Source: Lunularia cruciata (lineage: Eukaryota; Streptophyta; Marchantiopsida; Lunulariales; Lunulariaceae). Taken from it: a stretch of DNA of 64,000 nt. This document shows positions 43,742 through 54,840 of the stretch, one piece after another (the stretch's first letter is position 1; every line of letters begins with the position of its first letter). Below the pieces are notes generated by a model. That model was not told where the DNA came from and did not search any database. It was given only the letters and a program-made list of their open reading frames with translations. A program made the translations under genes and the position numbers. The DNA is taken from NCBI GenBank assembly GCA_948567375.1, contig OX419759.1, forward strand, positions 33,023,493 through 33,087,492, read 5' to 3'.

Positions 43742-46360
43742 GGAAAAGGCGACCGCGTAGGAAAAATGAAGGATGGGAAGACCCCATCAAGCCGTACAAG
43801 GGAGAGACAAAAAAGGTAACATGGGGCTAAGCCCCAATAGAGTCTGTATGAGAAATCTGCCCTACCGCACCTAAGATATCCGAGCTATGCAAGTCGTACG
43901 GTCTACACACAACTGGAGCATCCGAAGAAACATCACCTAATGTGATTGCTCTCCTATGGATTGCACCAGCCACTGCCGTCTGTAGAGCAATGGATACACG
44001 CTGTCTAAAGTAAGCTACAAAGTATGAGAGTGAGAGTGGTACCCCCTGCCGCCTAACATGATAAGCCCTCGCGCACTCCCTGACAAATGTGTCAAATGCC
44101 GTGTCCATCGCTCCATATAACTCCAAGGCTAGAGGAACAAAGAGGTGACCTCGCTGCATGCCCCTGTACTTGGAGACCTTGCAACCTGCTGCTGCACTCG
44201 CCGCCCATCCAGGGGGATGGGTAATCACTCCCTCCGAAACTGTATCTCGCGTAGGGTCCGTCACCACGACATCCGCTACTGTCACCTGATCATCTCGGAC
44301 CAAGTATAAGTCTACCCTGACATGTGTTGTCTGCAACGCATACGAACGCTCTCTCCAAGCCAAGTATCCACTCTCTCGTGCCATAGCAAACACTATGTCT
44401 CTAATGGCATCATGGGTAGCTATCCTCTGTCCTCCAAAAGGACACCGTGTCATGTGGACCGCCGCTGCATCTAGTGTAGAACCACACTCACAAGTGAGTA
44501 GTGAAGATGCAGATGGGTGGACCAAACCTAGGCGAAACCTCATCGCTGTAGAGAAAGTAGCCGGTGCGAGTCGGAAAGCCCTAATGCATGGTCGAGCTAG
44601 GATCCACGAGCCTGCACCCTTGCCGGAGCAAGAGCGTAGACGTGCTCTAGTAGCCTGAGGAATGGACGAGTCAACTAAGAGAGAATGTAGCGTATGCTCA
44701 CACTGTCGCTCCATCAAGGAAGACTGTAGACCTCTAGTCCAATCTGACGATAGTGAAGCAAACGGTGGAAAACCCTCTCGTGCTCGTGAAGATAGACTAT
44801 CTCTCGTCTGCCGCAATAACACCTGGAGAGAAAAGGATCCTCCTTCCACCTCTGTTACATAAGTCTCCAAAACCGGCCTATCAGCAACCACAAAACGAGA
44901 TGCAAGTAGGGGTGCCGAGAGAGCCCAACTACCCAAAAACGCTATAGGTGCCATCTCCTCCATAGAAAGCAAGCCAACCCCACCACATGAGATCGGTAGA
45001 GCCGTCTGTCTACGTGCCAAATCCCCTGTCACACACTCAAAAGTCCCTGGTCCAATAATATCACCAAAGACTCCCATAATCCTCCTATCAAATGCTCTCA
45101 GACGTGATAGGAAGGACGATGAGGGGGGAACTGTACAGATGAGGTAGGATGGTCGACGAGCAATACTGGAAGAGAGTATACCAAATGCCACCTGCGGATC
45201 TCCTAGTAATGGAAGGTCATCCACATGGAGAACATCCTCTGCAAGAGCAGCGTCCAAGAAGCATGTGACAAAATCCTCCGATCCTACTGGCACTCCAAGA
45301 ACACGAAGTCCCTTTGTGGATGTGATACACCCCTCTGGAAGCTCAAGGTGGGGAGGGATACCTAAAGGGGACCATGCCCTACACTTTGACACCTTGACTC
45401 TCAAGCTTACTAGATGTAGCTCGGTAGTCAAGTAGTCAAAGGCCTGCCTAATCTGATCTACAGGGCCTACGATGTGTGTATCATCTGCCAAGGATGGAAA
45501 TACACAACCTGGCATGGCCAAAGTAGTAGACAGGAGAGCTCTAAAGTGAGCCATGGCAAATAAGGGCCTCCCCAAAGGATCTCCCTGACGTGTACCAACA
45601 GCTGACTCCAAGACGGTGACTCCCTCCTGTGAACCACCATGCTGGTAGTAAAGGGAAGCAAGAGAGCCATAAAAAGACCGCACAAAAGGAATGAGACTCG
45701 CCAAGGATCCACTAGCCTCCCTAAGCTCTCTAAAGATGGATGCACGTGAGACGCTATTAAAAGCGTTCTCAACGTCCACTTGTAGGACGACCCACTCCGG
45801 ATGGATATCTAGGAGTGCTCTAATGCCTAGAGATATAGCCTCACATCCTCCAGGTGTAGCTACTCCAAACTGATGTGGACTAAGGTGCTGTCGAAAGTGA
45901 GAACGATGCTGAAGGACAATGGTACGACTGACCAAACGCAAAAAGATCTCTCCAATAGCGATCGGTCTAATGCCTCCCGTGTCCTTCTCGATCGCGAGAA
46001 GTCGACTAGCACCTAAGACCCGACTAACAGACATAGGAATATCTCCTCTCGCTACTGCTGCAGCCACCTGAAACAACTCGGTAAAACCACTAGAAGGATC
46101 ATCTGCCTGGAAGCAATCTCTAAGGTGCTCATAAACCATCCCTGACAAGCCTCCTGAGGAAAGGCAAGGGGCAGTGCACAATGCTTGTGCAAATAGCGAC
46201 CTATCAAGACATAAAGGCTGCTCAGGCTGATAATCTAAGACCTCTAGTGGTAGTCCCTCTACTGCTATAGGATGCAATGAGCGTAGGGAAGAGATGGTCT
46301 CATCAGTAGGACTCGCTATAGACAGAGGGTGTAGCGCTCGTGCTGCTCTAAGGTGCTAGT
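43742..46360 (-). mobile_element. 5'-truncated non-LTR retrotransposon with restriction-like endonuclease
   Basis: The copy is bounded exactly by a 12-bp target duplication. In element sense it runs from 46360 to 43742: an open reading frame followed by an 85-bp 3' tail that ends CGGTCGCCTTTTCCG without poly(A). The 5' end starts inside coding sequence, with a TAG just before it and no ATG, as expected for 5' truncation. The long, undamaged frame implies a recent insertion, in contrast to the decayed LTR elements around it. A GGGGCTTAGCCCC hairpin overlaps the stop codon (43823-43835). Confidence 0.88.
43827..46355 (-). CDS. LINE protein: reverse transcriptase, zinc knuckle, restriction-like endonuclease (5'-truncated)
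   Basis: The frame is open from about 46355 to TAG 43827-43829, more than 816 residues, with no ATG near its start. RT motifs: IRPIAIGEIFLRLVSR, VLQVDVENAFNSVSR (first Asp), GTRQGDPLGRPLFAMA, then LADDTHIVG (catalytic Asp pair), all intact. After a long linker comes a CCHC knuckle, CECGSTLDAAAVHMTRC (about residues 602-618), and then a PD-(D/E)XK-like endonuclease with THVRVDLYLV and VTVADVVVTDP. This is the order of RLE-type LINEs such as R2, NeSL, HERO or Utopia. It would nick target DNA and prime reverse transcription there. Most plant LINEs are L1 or RTE with an AP endonuclease, so this type is unusual. The clade cannot be fixed by eye. Confidence 0.88.
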   Translation of the reverse strand, partial: HLRAARALHPLSIASPTDETISSLRSLHPIAVEGLPLEVLDYQPEQPLCLDRSLFAQALCTAPCLSSGGLSGMVYEHLRDCFQADDPSSGFTELFQVAAAVARGDIPMSVSRVLGASRLLAIEKDTGGIRPIAIGEIFLRLVSRTIVLQHRSHFRQHLSPHQFGVATPGGCEAISLGIRALLDIHPEWVVLQVDVENAFNSVSRASIFRELREASGSLASLIPFVRSFYGSLASLYYQHGGSQEGVTVLESAVGTRQGDPLGRPLFAMAHFRALLSTTLAMPGCVFPSLADDTHIVGPVDQIRQAFDYLTTELHLVSLRVKVSKCRAWSPLGIPPHLELPEGCITSTKGLRVLGVPVGSEDFVTCFLDAALAEDVLHVDDLPLLGDPQVAFGILSSSIARRPSYLICTVPPSSSFLSRLRAFDRRIMGVFGDIIGPGTFECVTGDLARRQTALPISCGGVGLLSMEEMAPIAFLGSWALSAPLLASRFVVADRPVLETYVTEVEGGSFSLQVLLRQTRDSLSSRAREGFPPFASLSSDWTRGLQSSLMERQCEHTLHSLLVDSSIPQATRARLRSCSGKGAGSWILARPCIRAFRLAPATFSTAMRFRLGLVHPSASSLLTCECGSTLDAAAVHMTRCPFGGQRIATHDAIRDIVFAMARESGYLAWRERSYALQTTHVRVDLYLVRDDQVTVADVVVTDPTRDTVSEGVITHPPGWAASAAAGCKVSKYRGMQRGHLFVPLALELYGAMDTAFDTFVRECARAYHVRRQGVPLSLSYFVAYFRQRVSIALQTAVAGAIHRRAITLGDVSSDAPVVCRPYDLHSSDILGAVGQISHTDSIGA

Positions 46361-46372
46361 AAGACCAATAAC

Positions 46373-48390
46373 TAGGTCATGACCTTGGTGTATTTATATT
46401 TGCGTGATGTATAGAATAATAAAACATGAACACAACATGTATCTTTGAATTTCTATTTGAAGTATTGAGGTAGTCAGTAATTTGAATTCTAAAAATTTGA
46501 TTCATGCAAGCAAACTAAGAAATTCATGGGTTGAAAGTAGTTTACATGACTGCACAAATGTGAAGTTTATAATTATAAAATGAAAAATCTTCTCATAAGA
46601 ATATAATTTTTTTATAGAATTTTAACTTAATTCAATGTCTACCAATTGTGGTAAGATGGTAAGAACCAGTCTTTCTTTAAGAGATATGAATTGGAAATGA
46701 TTAGAAGGTAAAAGAAAGTGTCACAAATGGTAATTCTTTACTATTTCTTGTTTAACATCTTGGGTAAGAATTACTCCACAAAGAGTGCAGTGTGACCCTT
46801 ATGGCACACTATAGAAAAGGGAAAAAATCATTTTCACTAAAGATCTATTCCAAATTAATCATGAAGGTGATGGTACATTTTTCATGAAGGTCACTTTGCT
46901 TTGCATATCACTCCCCAGTAAAGGCACGACTTGTTACGCCATTAGCACATGATCCTCATTAACACTCTCAACCTTTTTGGCATTAATACTATCATGATTA
47001 TTCTAAGAATCATTAGTATTTCAAACATTATGCACAAGCCAATGCCTGCTCCCAATTCTCAAGTAATTTCACCATGAAAGTCCTATCACCCTAATAAATA
47101 CAACTACACTAAATGCATACTACCATTCCCAAAAGGTGCAACTCTGAAGGAATCATGGATCTACCATGTCACATAGCTTTCTATTACCATGGTATTCCAT
47201 CATGCTTCTAGTCTTTGTTAGCCACTCATCGCATTGCCTTGATCATTCAAAAACTCTAGAGATCCAACACTCTAGAAAAATGCAAATGATTCTTTTAACT
47301 CAAACACTTGTGTTTCCACTTCAAGTTTCCTCATCACAACTTACCCAAGCAGACAATCCATCACACAGAATATAAATAACATATATGAAGATCATAAAAG
47401 TCTTTGATTAAAAAGCTTCATCTTTGAAAATTGTTTTCTTGATTGAACAAATGAACTTGGTTTACATTATGCCAAAGCTCTTTACAATATTCATACTCCT
47501 CTCCAAAGGGATGTTTCATAGCTAAGTGTGTTCGTTAGTAACCCTTTGGCTAATGCAACATCATTTACTTAGGATCTCCATGCTATCTTATTTATGACTC
47601 TAATCCAATCTTATCGCTAACCTAGGATTCTAATCATATATTATTGTAATCTAACTTAATTAAAATTGCAGATGATGACAATGCAAAATCCTTGTTGACA
47701 ATGAAAAATCAACTCCTCAATTGTCTTCTACTTTTAAATATTCCTTTGGCTATTGATTACAAAAGTCTTTAATTAGAAAATGGACTGCTCACAAAAAGGT
47801 ATAATGAGTTGGTAATATACAATCACAAAGATCTTTAGCTTAAAACTTTTCATCCTTGTTCTACTAGGCCAATGATCCTTCTATACTTAGCATATTCTAC
47901 AATTTTTTAACTCATGAATATTTAACTTTTTGAAAAGCAAAGAAATACCCTTGCTTTTAAGCATCATAATAAGTAACTCAATGTTGCTTTTGTGATTGGT
48001 GAAATTGAGCAACATCTTGTTCAACATGTCTTCAAACATGCTCATACATGTTTGTCATTGTATACCTTTGCCTCTAATGCATGAATTTGGGCTTTCAAGT
48101 CATGCAATCAAACTTCATGTGGTAAAGGCTTGGCCAACTTCTCTACATGTTTGAGCATCTAATTTGCTACGTCCTCCATGGTCATAAGCACTCTCATATG
48201 CTCTTCCACCAAGCTTGTATAAATGGCTTGTACCTCTCCTTTGATCTCTTGCCTTACTTTCTCTATACTTAGATACTTTATTTGCTGTCCTTTTGTTAAT
48301 AATTTGCTTCATTAACTCCTCATTACAAATTTCAGCAAGCTCTTGGTAGTTCTAATGCAGGATTTTGCAATAAAAATCTTAACTCGTGTT
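46373..48390. other. AT-rich spacer, nothing recognised
   Basis: Small open frames only, none with family resemblance. No LTR ends or tandem arrays were seen. Confidence 0.5.
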
Positions 48391-48399
48391 TGCTCCAAC

Positions 48400-50042
48400 T
48401 TTGCCTCTAGCATGGAAACTTCTTCATCATGAGCACAAACTATTAGTTTTGTTTTGCACCTTTTTGCTTGATTTTGAGATTGAGGACTTGTACCTTTGTC
48501 TACATTCTCCGTATATCTTTATCACACCTCTCCCATCTTGCCTTCTTTGCCTTCTTCCACTTGTCCATCATCTGCTCCAGCTCATGAAAATCCTCTTCTT
48601 TGCAGAGCTGCCCCTTGATCTTCCTAAGCTCCTCACAAGCTCTTACCTTCTTTGCATTGGCCACTTGTGCAACCTAATAAAGATGTGCAACCAACTTTGC
48701 ATGGTTGGTGATGGTTTTGACCAATTCCTAGTAGTAAGGAAGGATCATTTCCAACTCTTGAAGAGTAAGTCCTACTATATGGATGACTTCCTATGAGATG
48801 GGCTTTGTTTGTGGATGGGCCGACTCACATATTCTTCAACTTATAGTTGGCTCTTCTCTTGCTTTTTCTCTAATTGCGCCTTGTGGGTAATAAAATTTGG
48901 ACCTCCTCTCTTACTTCCTAATGAGTGGTAGTTGCATATTTGTAGACTTGTGTATCTCCCTCTCTTTCAAATATGTGCACTTGGGTGGATTCCTCCTCCT
49001 TGGCCTTTAGCTTCTTTGCCTCCCTTTTTTTCAATGTCTTCCTCACCATATCTTTGAACTTGAATTCACCTCATGCTTCTAGTCTTTTTTTTTCTCCTAC
49101 ATTCTTTCCTTCATTGGCCTAGACCTCATTACCATCCTTAGTCCCTAATGATAAAACCTTGTCATTGTGTTCTCCACAAATTTTGGTGAGGGTGGATGTG
49201 TCTTTATCTATTTAAAAATGTGTCACTATTTATCTAAGGAGGATAGTTCACCATGGAGACTTTGCTTTATTTGTGAAAGGTCCCCTATTCCTTGTTGGAA
49301 ATCAGCCTAATTCTTCTTTGGTCCAAGTCCTTCTATGTTGGTGTTGATTGTGCACCATCTTGATGAGTGCACACCCATACTTCTAGTCTAAGGAGAGTTC
49401 AATGTAGGTGAAATACTCTTCCCTTGCCAATCTCTCTTCTAGAAGGTCATCTTCTTCTTGGCCTGCCTCTTCCTTTGGTGTTATCTCTAGCATCTTGAAA
49501 ATGCCTTCTTCATCATCCACTCCTGCATGATCTTCCTCCATCATCACATCTTTGCTTATGGCATCTTGATTATTTCCATCATGATCTTCTTTGGATGAAT
49601 TATTGTTTACTTGAAACTTTCTCTTCTTCAAAGTATGTGTCTTCTATCATGCTGCCAACTCTTTCAGCTTCTACAAGTATCTTAAGGTGTTGTATACTTC
49701 TTTCACATACACTTGTTCTCCAACTTTGCATTCTTGTTTTTGGTCAATCAATACTTCTTGTCTTCTATTTTTGCTTATAGGTGCATAAAAAACTACCCTT
49801 GGTAATAGAATTGTGTTGAGAACTTCTTCTTCTCTTCTTTTGTACGTAGCTTCATTCCAATGTAGAATTATATCACAAAGAGTGATATGAGTATGACACC
49901 ACCTTCCTTGTTCATGTCTCCACATCTCTAGACTTGCATTAAAAGATTCAAGGCCATTTCACAAGTTGTTCTTTGTGAATATAATGAAAAAAGAACGACC
50001 TGACTAGTGTTGGCATAAAACATGCACTTGGACTTAAAGAGC
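48400..50042 (-). pseudogene. decayed coding region of unknown family, left part
   Basis: On the minus strand several adjoining frames look protein-like. Near 49925-49671 there is a segment with EATYKRREEEVLNTILLPRV and VGEQVYVKEVYNTLRYL. At 49631-49383 an acidic segment reads EGIFKMLEITPKEEAGQEED. Near 48700-48540 a charged, probably coiled-coil segment reads FHELEQMMDKWKKAKKARW. Stops separate them. The region continues at 61777-62070 on the far side of gypsy element C, where the strand and reading direction match. I do not recognise the family; it may be another mobile element. Confidence 0.45.
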
Positions 50043-50047
50043 TTCAT
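50043..50047. repeat. target duplication TTCAT of element C (left)
   Basis: TTCAT directly precedes the TGTAACA start of element C and recurs at 61772-61776 directly after its end. Confidence 0.9.
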
Positions 50048-50463
50048 TGTAACAATATGGAGTTTACCAACAAGTTAAAGCCTAACAAAGTAGCAAAAAG
50101 GTCAAATTAGCCTAGAATATTATAGAAGCATCTACGAAGCTACTTAGTACCTTTTAAGTATTTATAATGTGCATACGAAATGGTGAGGAAGAGCTTGGGA
50201 AGCTTCATGACTAGCTTAGCTTGCATACCAAGTAGACGGCTTCTAGAAGGAAGCTTCTTGAGAAGCTTCTCAATTAGCTTGACTTGCATTTTAAGAAAGT
50301 GACTTTGAGTAAACTTTTTGAGAAGCTTCTCAAGAGCCTTGTATGCTTCCTTATAAATACCAAAGCCCAAGCTTATGCTAGGCATTCATAGTTTCCCTAA
50401 TTTAAGAGTCCCAATGTGATTTTTCACTTTTCATTTTCCTATTTCTCTTATTGGTCATTAACA
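50048..50463 (+). repeat. 5' LTR of element C
   Basis: It starts TGTAACAATATGGAG and ends CATTAACA, followed by the primer binding site. It contains GAAGCTTC palindromes and TATAAATACCAAAGCCC near 50352. Confidence 0.9.
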
Positions 50464-50477
50464 TTGGTATCAAAGCA
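50464..50477 (+). other. primer binding site of element C
   Basis: TTGGTATCAAAGCA differs by one base from the plant initiator tRNA-Met complement TGGTATCAGAGC. It directly follows the LTR. Confidence 0.85.
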
Positions 50478-50699
50478 AGAATGTGATAGATGGAATTTAT
50501 GGACCACCAAATCCATTTTTGCCAAACCATTGGTATGTTTATGTCCATGAACTACCCAAGCATCATTTCACGTAGTTCATCACCTCATGCTTTGGGCAAT
50601 TCTTTTGAATATGATTACCTTGTTTGATGAACCTTTGGTACTTCTGATTGTAACTTATGGAGAACGGTGGACGTGTTGCATCTACATGGTAACTAAGAT

Positions 50700-51630
50700 A
50701 AACTATAGGTAGTTTGATAGAGTATTAATCATGGCAGCAATGCCCAAGGTTATCATTGCCATGTAGCAAAAATTGATCTTCTCACTTGATTGTTGGAAGA
50801 ACATGATCATCAACAACAAGAACATGTACAGAAAGTACAATTTTGAGAAGGAAAAGAGCAAATCCGATTTTCGAAGCCCAAGGTATTTAAAGGCAAGAAT
50901 CTGTTGAGTGCAATGGAGAGTTTTTTGTTTGACTATGAACATCATTACAAATCTTAAAGATGAACAGAAATAGATTTTCTTCAAGCCAACTATATGGAGT
51001 GGCAAAGCTATGGTGGTGGTTTTGAGTGGAGCAAGTTCAATAGGAAATTGTTGCACCAATCTTGACATGAGGAGATTTCAAGAGTGCAATACTTGGTCAA
51101 CTCCAAAGTATAAATGCCACACAAGCCACACAAGATAAGTTGGCAGAGTTGAAGCAGATTGGTTTATAAGGAGCTACATAACACAAATCAAGAACACCAT
51201 TATGCAGATTCTAAAATATACATGAAGGTGAAGCTCAAGATCAATTTATGAGTGCCTTGAAGTCACAAACCAAATTGGAGATTGCTATGTGAGAGCCAAA
51301 ACACCTGGAGGAAGCTATCTAATTGGTTGAGCACTTTGATTCCTTGGTCTTGACCTTGACCTTGACCTTCATAGAACCTATCACTACGGTACACACAAGT
51401 GGAGGAGTTGGCAACAATGGAGATTGATGTCATCCAATGGAGACCACTTGGCACTATAGATAGAGTAAGATTATGACAAAATGGTGGTTGTTTTTATTGT
51501 TTTCAAATTGGACAAAGTATTGTTGAATGTCCATGCAAGAATGAGTGACCTCGACAAATTACCCAAATGGAGTTTATGGAGCAAAATGATCAAGGAAATA
51601 AGGAACCCCAATAGGATTTTTTGAGTCACC
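50700..51630 (+). pseudogene. gag remnant of element C
   Basis: It aligns with 2190-3110 of element A: both have the start-like GTAGTTTGATAGAGTA segment and, near the end, GACCT.GA.AAATTA.CCA.ATGGA. Frames are broken. The copy ends at the TATTA target site where element B inserted. Confidence 0.65.
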
Positions 51631-51635
51631 TATTA

Positions 51636-52000
51636 TGTAAAAGGCCAAGACCGAGGAGAGAAATAGGAGAATAGAAGCTCACATTGGGACACTTGAATGA
51701 GGTAAAAGTCCGAATGCCTAGCATGAGCTTTGGCTTTGGTATTTATAGGTAGCATAGAGGCCCTTGAGAAGCTTCTCAAGAAGCTTCCTCTAGAAGCCGT
51801 CTACTTGGCATGCAAGCTAAGCTAGTTGGAAGCTTCTAGAAGCTTCCTTCTAGAAGCTACTTACTTGAGGTGCAAGCTAAGCTAGCTAGGAAGCTTCCCA
51901 AGAAGCTTCATAAATACTTCCTGAATATTCTAGGCTAATTTGTCTTATGTGCTACTTTGTAAGCTTGACTAACTTCATCTATAAACTCCATATTGTTACA
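51636..52000 (-). repeat. 3' LTR of element B
   Basis: On the plus strand it reads TGTAAAAGG ... CCATATTGTTACA. It is shorter than the 5' LTR by internal deletion. It contains GGAAGCTTCTAGAAGCTTCC at 51828-51847, four alternating GAA/TTC units. Confidence 0.9.
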
Positions 52001-52270
52001 TATTCTCCCGCTGCTAGTTGGTGACGTCCTCGTCGCCAATGAAGCTTTGAATTCTTGGATGGCCATCTGTGCATTCAGGAGGTGAAAAAGAGGTTCCCAT
52101 GTGGCATCATGAAGAGGATACCCTTTCCACAAGACCTTGTACTCCGTATGTTGGTGATGGTTTTTTTGAATATGGCGACACGCAAGGATACGATCAACTT
52201 TGTACTCCTCGTGATCATTGATAGGGATAGGAAGAGGGTGATGTTGGACTCAAGAGGAAAAGGAAGAGGG
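51935..52270 (-). pseudogene. chromodomain and C-terminal end of element B Pol
   Basis: The minus strand reads EEYKVDRILACRHIQ, then EYKVLWKGYPLHDATWEP: the chromodomain core with the aromatic W-K-G-Y and T-W-E-P motifs. Pol runs on into the 3' LTR (stop near 51935). This is the best preserved chromodomain of the three related elements. Chromodomains recognise methylated histone tails and steer integration. Confidence 0.85.
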
Positions 52271-52499
52271 GTTAGGAACAAAGGGTTTCAACTTGGAAAC
52301 GTGAAAGACAGGATGGATATGCATGTGACAAGGCAAGGAAAGTCGATAAGCAACAAGAGAGACAATTTGGGTGATGTCAAAGGGTCCTATCCAATTAAGA
52401 GCAAGTTTGAAAACTTGGGTATCAAGTGAGAGAGTGAGGTTACTAGAGGATAGCATGACTTTATCAACGACGTCAAAGGTGAGATCACAACAATAGTTG

Positions 52500-53560
52500 T
52501 CTACATATTGTTTTCAGTGATTCTAAGCAACAAGGAGGTGATACTTGGCTTGTTGGAGAGATTGTGATATAATGGTCAAGAATGTGGAAGTATGAGGAAC
52601 CTGAGATGGAGGGGAAGCAAGAAGAGAATCTGAAACAAGCGGATCTTGGCTAAAATTGAAAAAGAAAGGAGAAAATCCGGTGCTTGCCTGTTTGGAATTG
52701 TTGTAGGTAAATTTTGTAACTGTAAGTTATTCATCCCATTTGGTATGGTGGACATTAACAAAAGCACGCAACATATCCTCCTATGTACAATTTGCACATT
52801 TGGTTTGTCCATCAGTTTGAGGATGATAGGCCATGGACAAAGCAAGCTTGGTGCCAAGTATCTTGAAGAGTGTTTGCCAAAAACTTCCCGATAAATCAAG
52901 GATCACAACTAGAGATGAGTACACGTGGCATCCCATGATGCTTGAAGACATTGTTAAAGTAGATTTGCGCTAAGGTTAGAGCATCCATGGTATCACAAGT
53001 TGGTGCCAAGTGGATTTGCTTACTAAGCTTATCTACAAACACCACAATTGTGGTATATCCTTGTTTTGTCTTTGGCAAGGATGTGATGAGACCCAAACTC
53101 ACATGCTCCCAACAAGCGGATGGAACGGTGAGTGGTTGAAGGAGTCCACTCGGCTTTTGGTTGTTGGCCTTGTTACGTTGGCAGCTTTCACACAATCGGA
53201 CAAATTCTCAAACATCTCATGTCATGTTGGGCCACCACCATTGACGTTGGAGGGTACCCAAGGTCTTTTCCACACCCATGTGACCAATGATGGGTAAATC
53301 ATGGGCTTCTTGAAGGCGCATAAGTCAAAGATGACCTTTAGCTGGAACATAGATCTGGTCCTCATGGAATAAAAGGCCCTCCTTGATGGAGAAGGTGTTG
53401 TACTCCATATCATATGCCATAAGGCGACCATGTACCATTTGGAAGAAGAGATCTTGGTGTAGAGTTGACTGAAACTTTTTTTGGACCTTGGAGTCAATTA
53501 ACACCGTTGAAATTGCCATTGTGATGAAAGGAAGAGACTTCAAATCAGGTTGTCATGATA
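52500..53560 (-). pseudogene. integrase of element B
   Basis: The zinc-domain end reads CESCQRNKANNQKPSGLLQP (53195-53136). The core reads WEHVSLGLITSLPKTKQGYT, where the family has Asp (M-D-F/L), and then VLISSCDP, where S-D-R-D-P is expected. Both catalytic Asp are therefore replaced. The frame is open over about 100 residues around these sites. Element B could not integrate with its own enzyme now. Confidence 0.8.
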
Positions 53561-54840
53561 AAGCATCAAGGATGACATGGAACCGACATGGTTTGTACTC
53601 AAGTTTGATGTCATACAGTTGGAGTTGTTCCTCCCATCAATGATGTCGACTCTTCATGTGTTCCAAGTGTAAAGTCTGCAACAATGGTTTGTGATCAGTT
53701 TGCATGATCACTTGTTTCCCCAAGAGGTAATGCCTCCATACCTTGGTGGCATATACCATTGCAAGTTGCTCTTGATCTCAAGTAGAGTAGTTTTGTTTAG
53801 ACGTATTGACTTGGCAAGACACAAAGGCAATGGGATGGAGTCCATCTGGGAATTCTTCTTGCAACAAGCTCCAATTGCAAAGTTAGAAGGATCAAAATCA
53901 ACCACATAGGGTAGTTGAGGATCATATAGTTGAAGAATGGGTCTTGAAGACACCATATGCTTTAACTTCTGGAATGCTTCTTCATGCTTGGTAGTCCATT
54001 GGAAGCTCAAGTTCTTTCCCAAGAGGTCAGTCAATGGTGCAGCCACATGAGCATAACAATGGATGAACCGTCGGTAAAAACGGGCCAATCCATTGAATGC
54101 ATGTACTCTTGTAGCATCCTTCGGAGTAGGCCAATCAGCAATGGCCTTGATTTTCTCTTCTTCCATCTTGATCTCCTCTGATGAGATCTTATGACCCAAA
54201 AAGGTAACCTCCTTTTGCCAAAAGGCACACTTTGACTTCTTGCAATAAAATTTCCAATGTCAAAGTTGTCTTATGACTTCTTGCACATGATTCACGTGTT
54301 TTGTCTTTATCTTACTATAAATTAAGACATCATCCAAGAACACCATCACGGACCGATCCAATAGTCCATCCAACACCCGATGCATTTGATCCATTTGATA
54401 GTGAGTCCAAAAGGTAGAACTCTCCACTCAAAATGCCCATAACTTGTACAAAATGTAGTCTTTTGCACATCCTCTCTATCAAAAGGAATTTTCCAATAGC
54501 CATTGCAAAGATCCAACTTGGAAAAGTAGCGTGCTCCACTTAATTGATCAAGCAAGTCATCGATCCGCGGCAAGGGATATGCATTCTTCATGGTTTGCTT
54601 ATTGAGCCCATGGTAATCAATACAAAAATGAAGTCCTCCATCCTTCTTTGGCAATAAGACTCCTTGGCAATAACTCGATATTGAAGGGCATACCTCAATC
54701 AGAGGGCAATCTCTTTGGCAGATCATCCAGAAACACGTCTGAAAACTCCTAAACTTTCCAATCAACCATTGTTGGATGAAGCTCTTGGCCCTCTTCCAAT
54801 TTTTCTTGTGCAATCGGCTTGATCCACATCGCAAATACAA
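53560..54840 (-). pseudogene. reverse transcriptase and RNase H of element B
   Basis: RT reads [35 protein letters not shown], then TTFCTSYGHFEWRVLPFGL. The Y/F-x-DD box region near 54330 (VMVFLDDVLIYSK-like) follows after a frame change. The thumb and start of RNase H read RVHAFNGLARFYRRFIH and ILQLYDPQLPYVVDFDPSNF (54199-53708). The frame is damaged at several places. Confidence 0.85.

Noticed and set aside
44395-44947. Plus-strand open frames inside the LINE
   Set aside because: They are antisense shadows of the RT-endonuclease frame.
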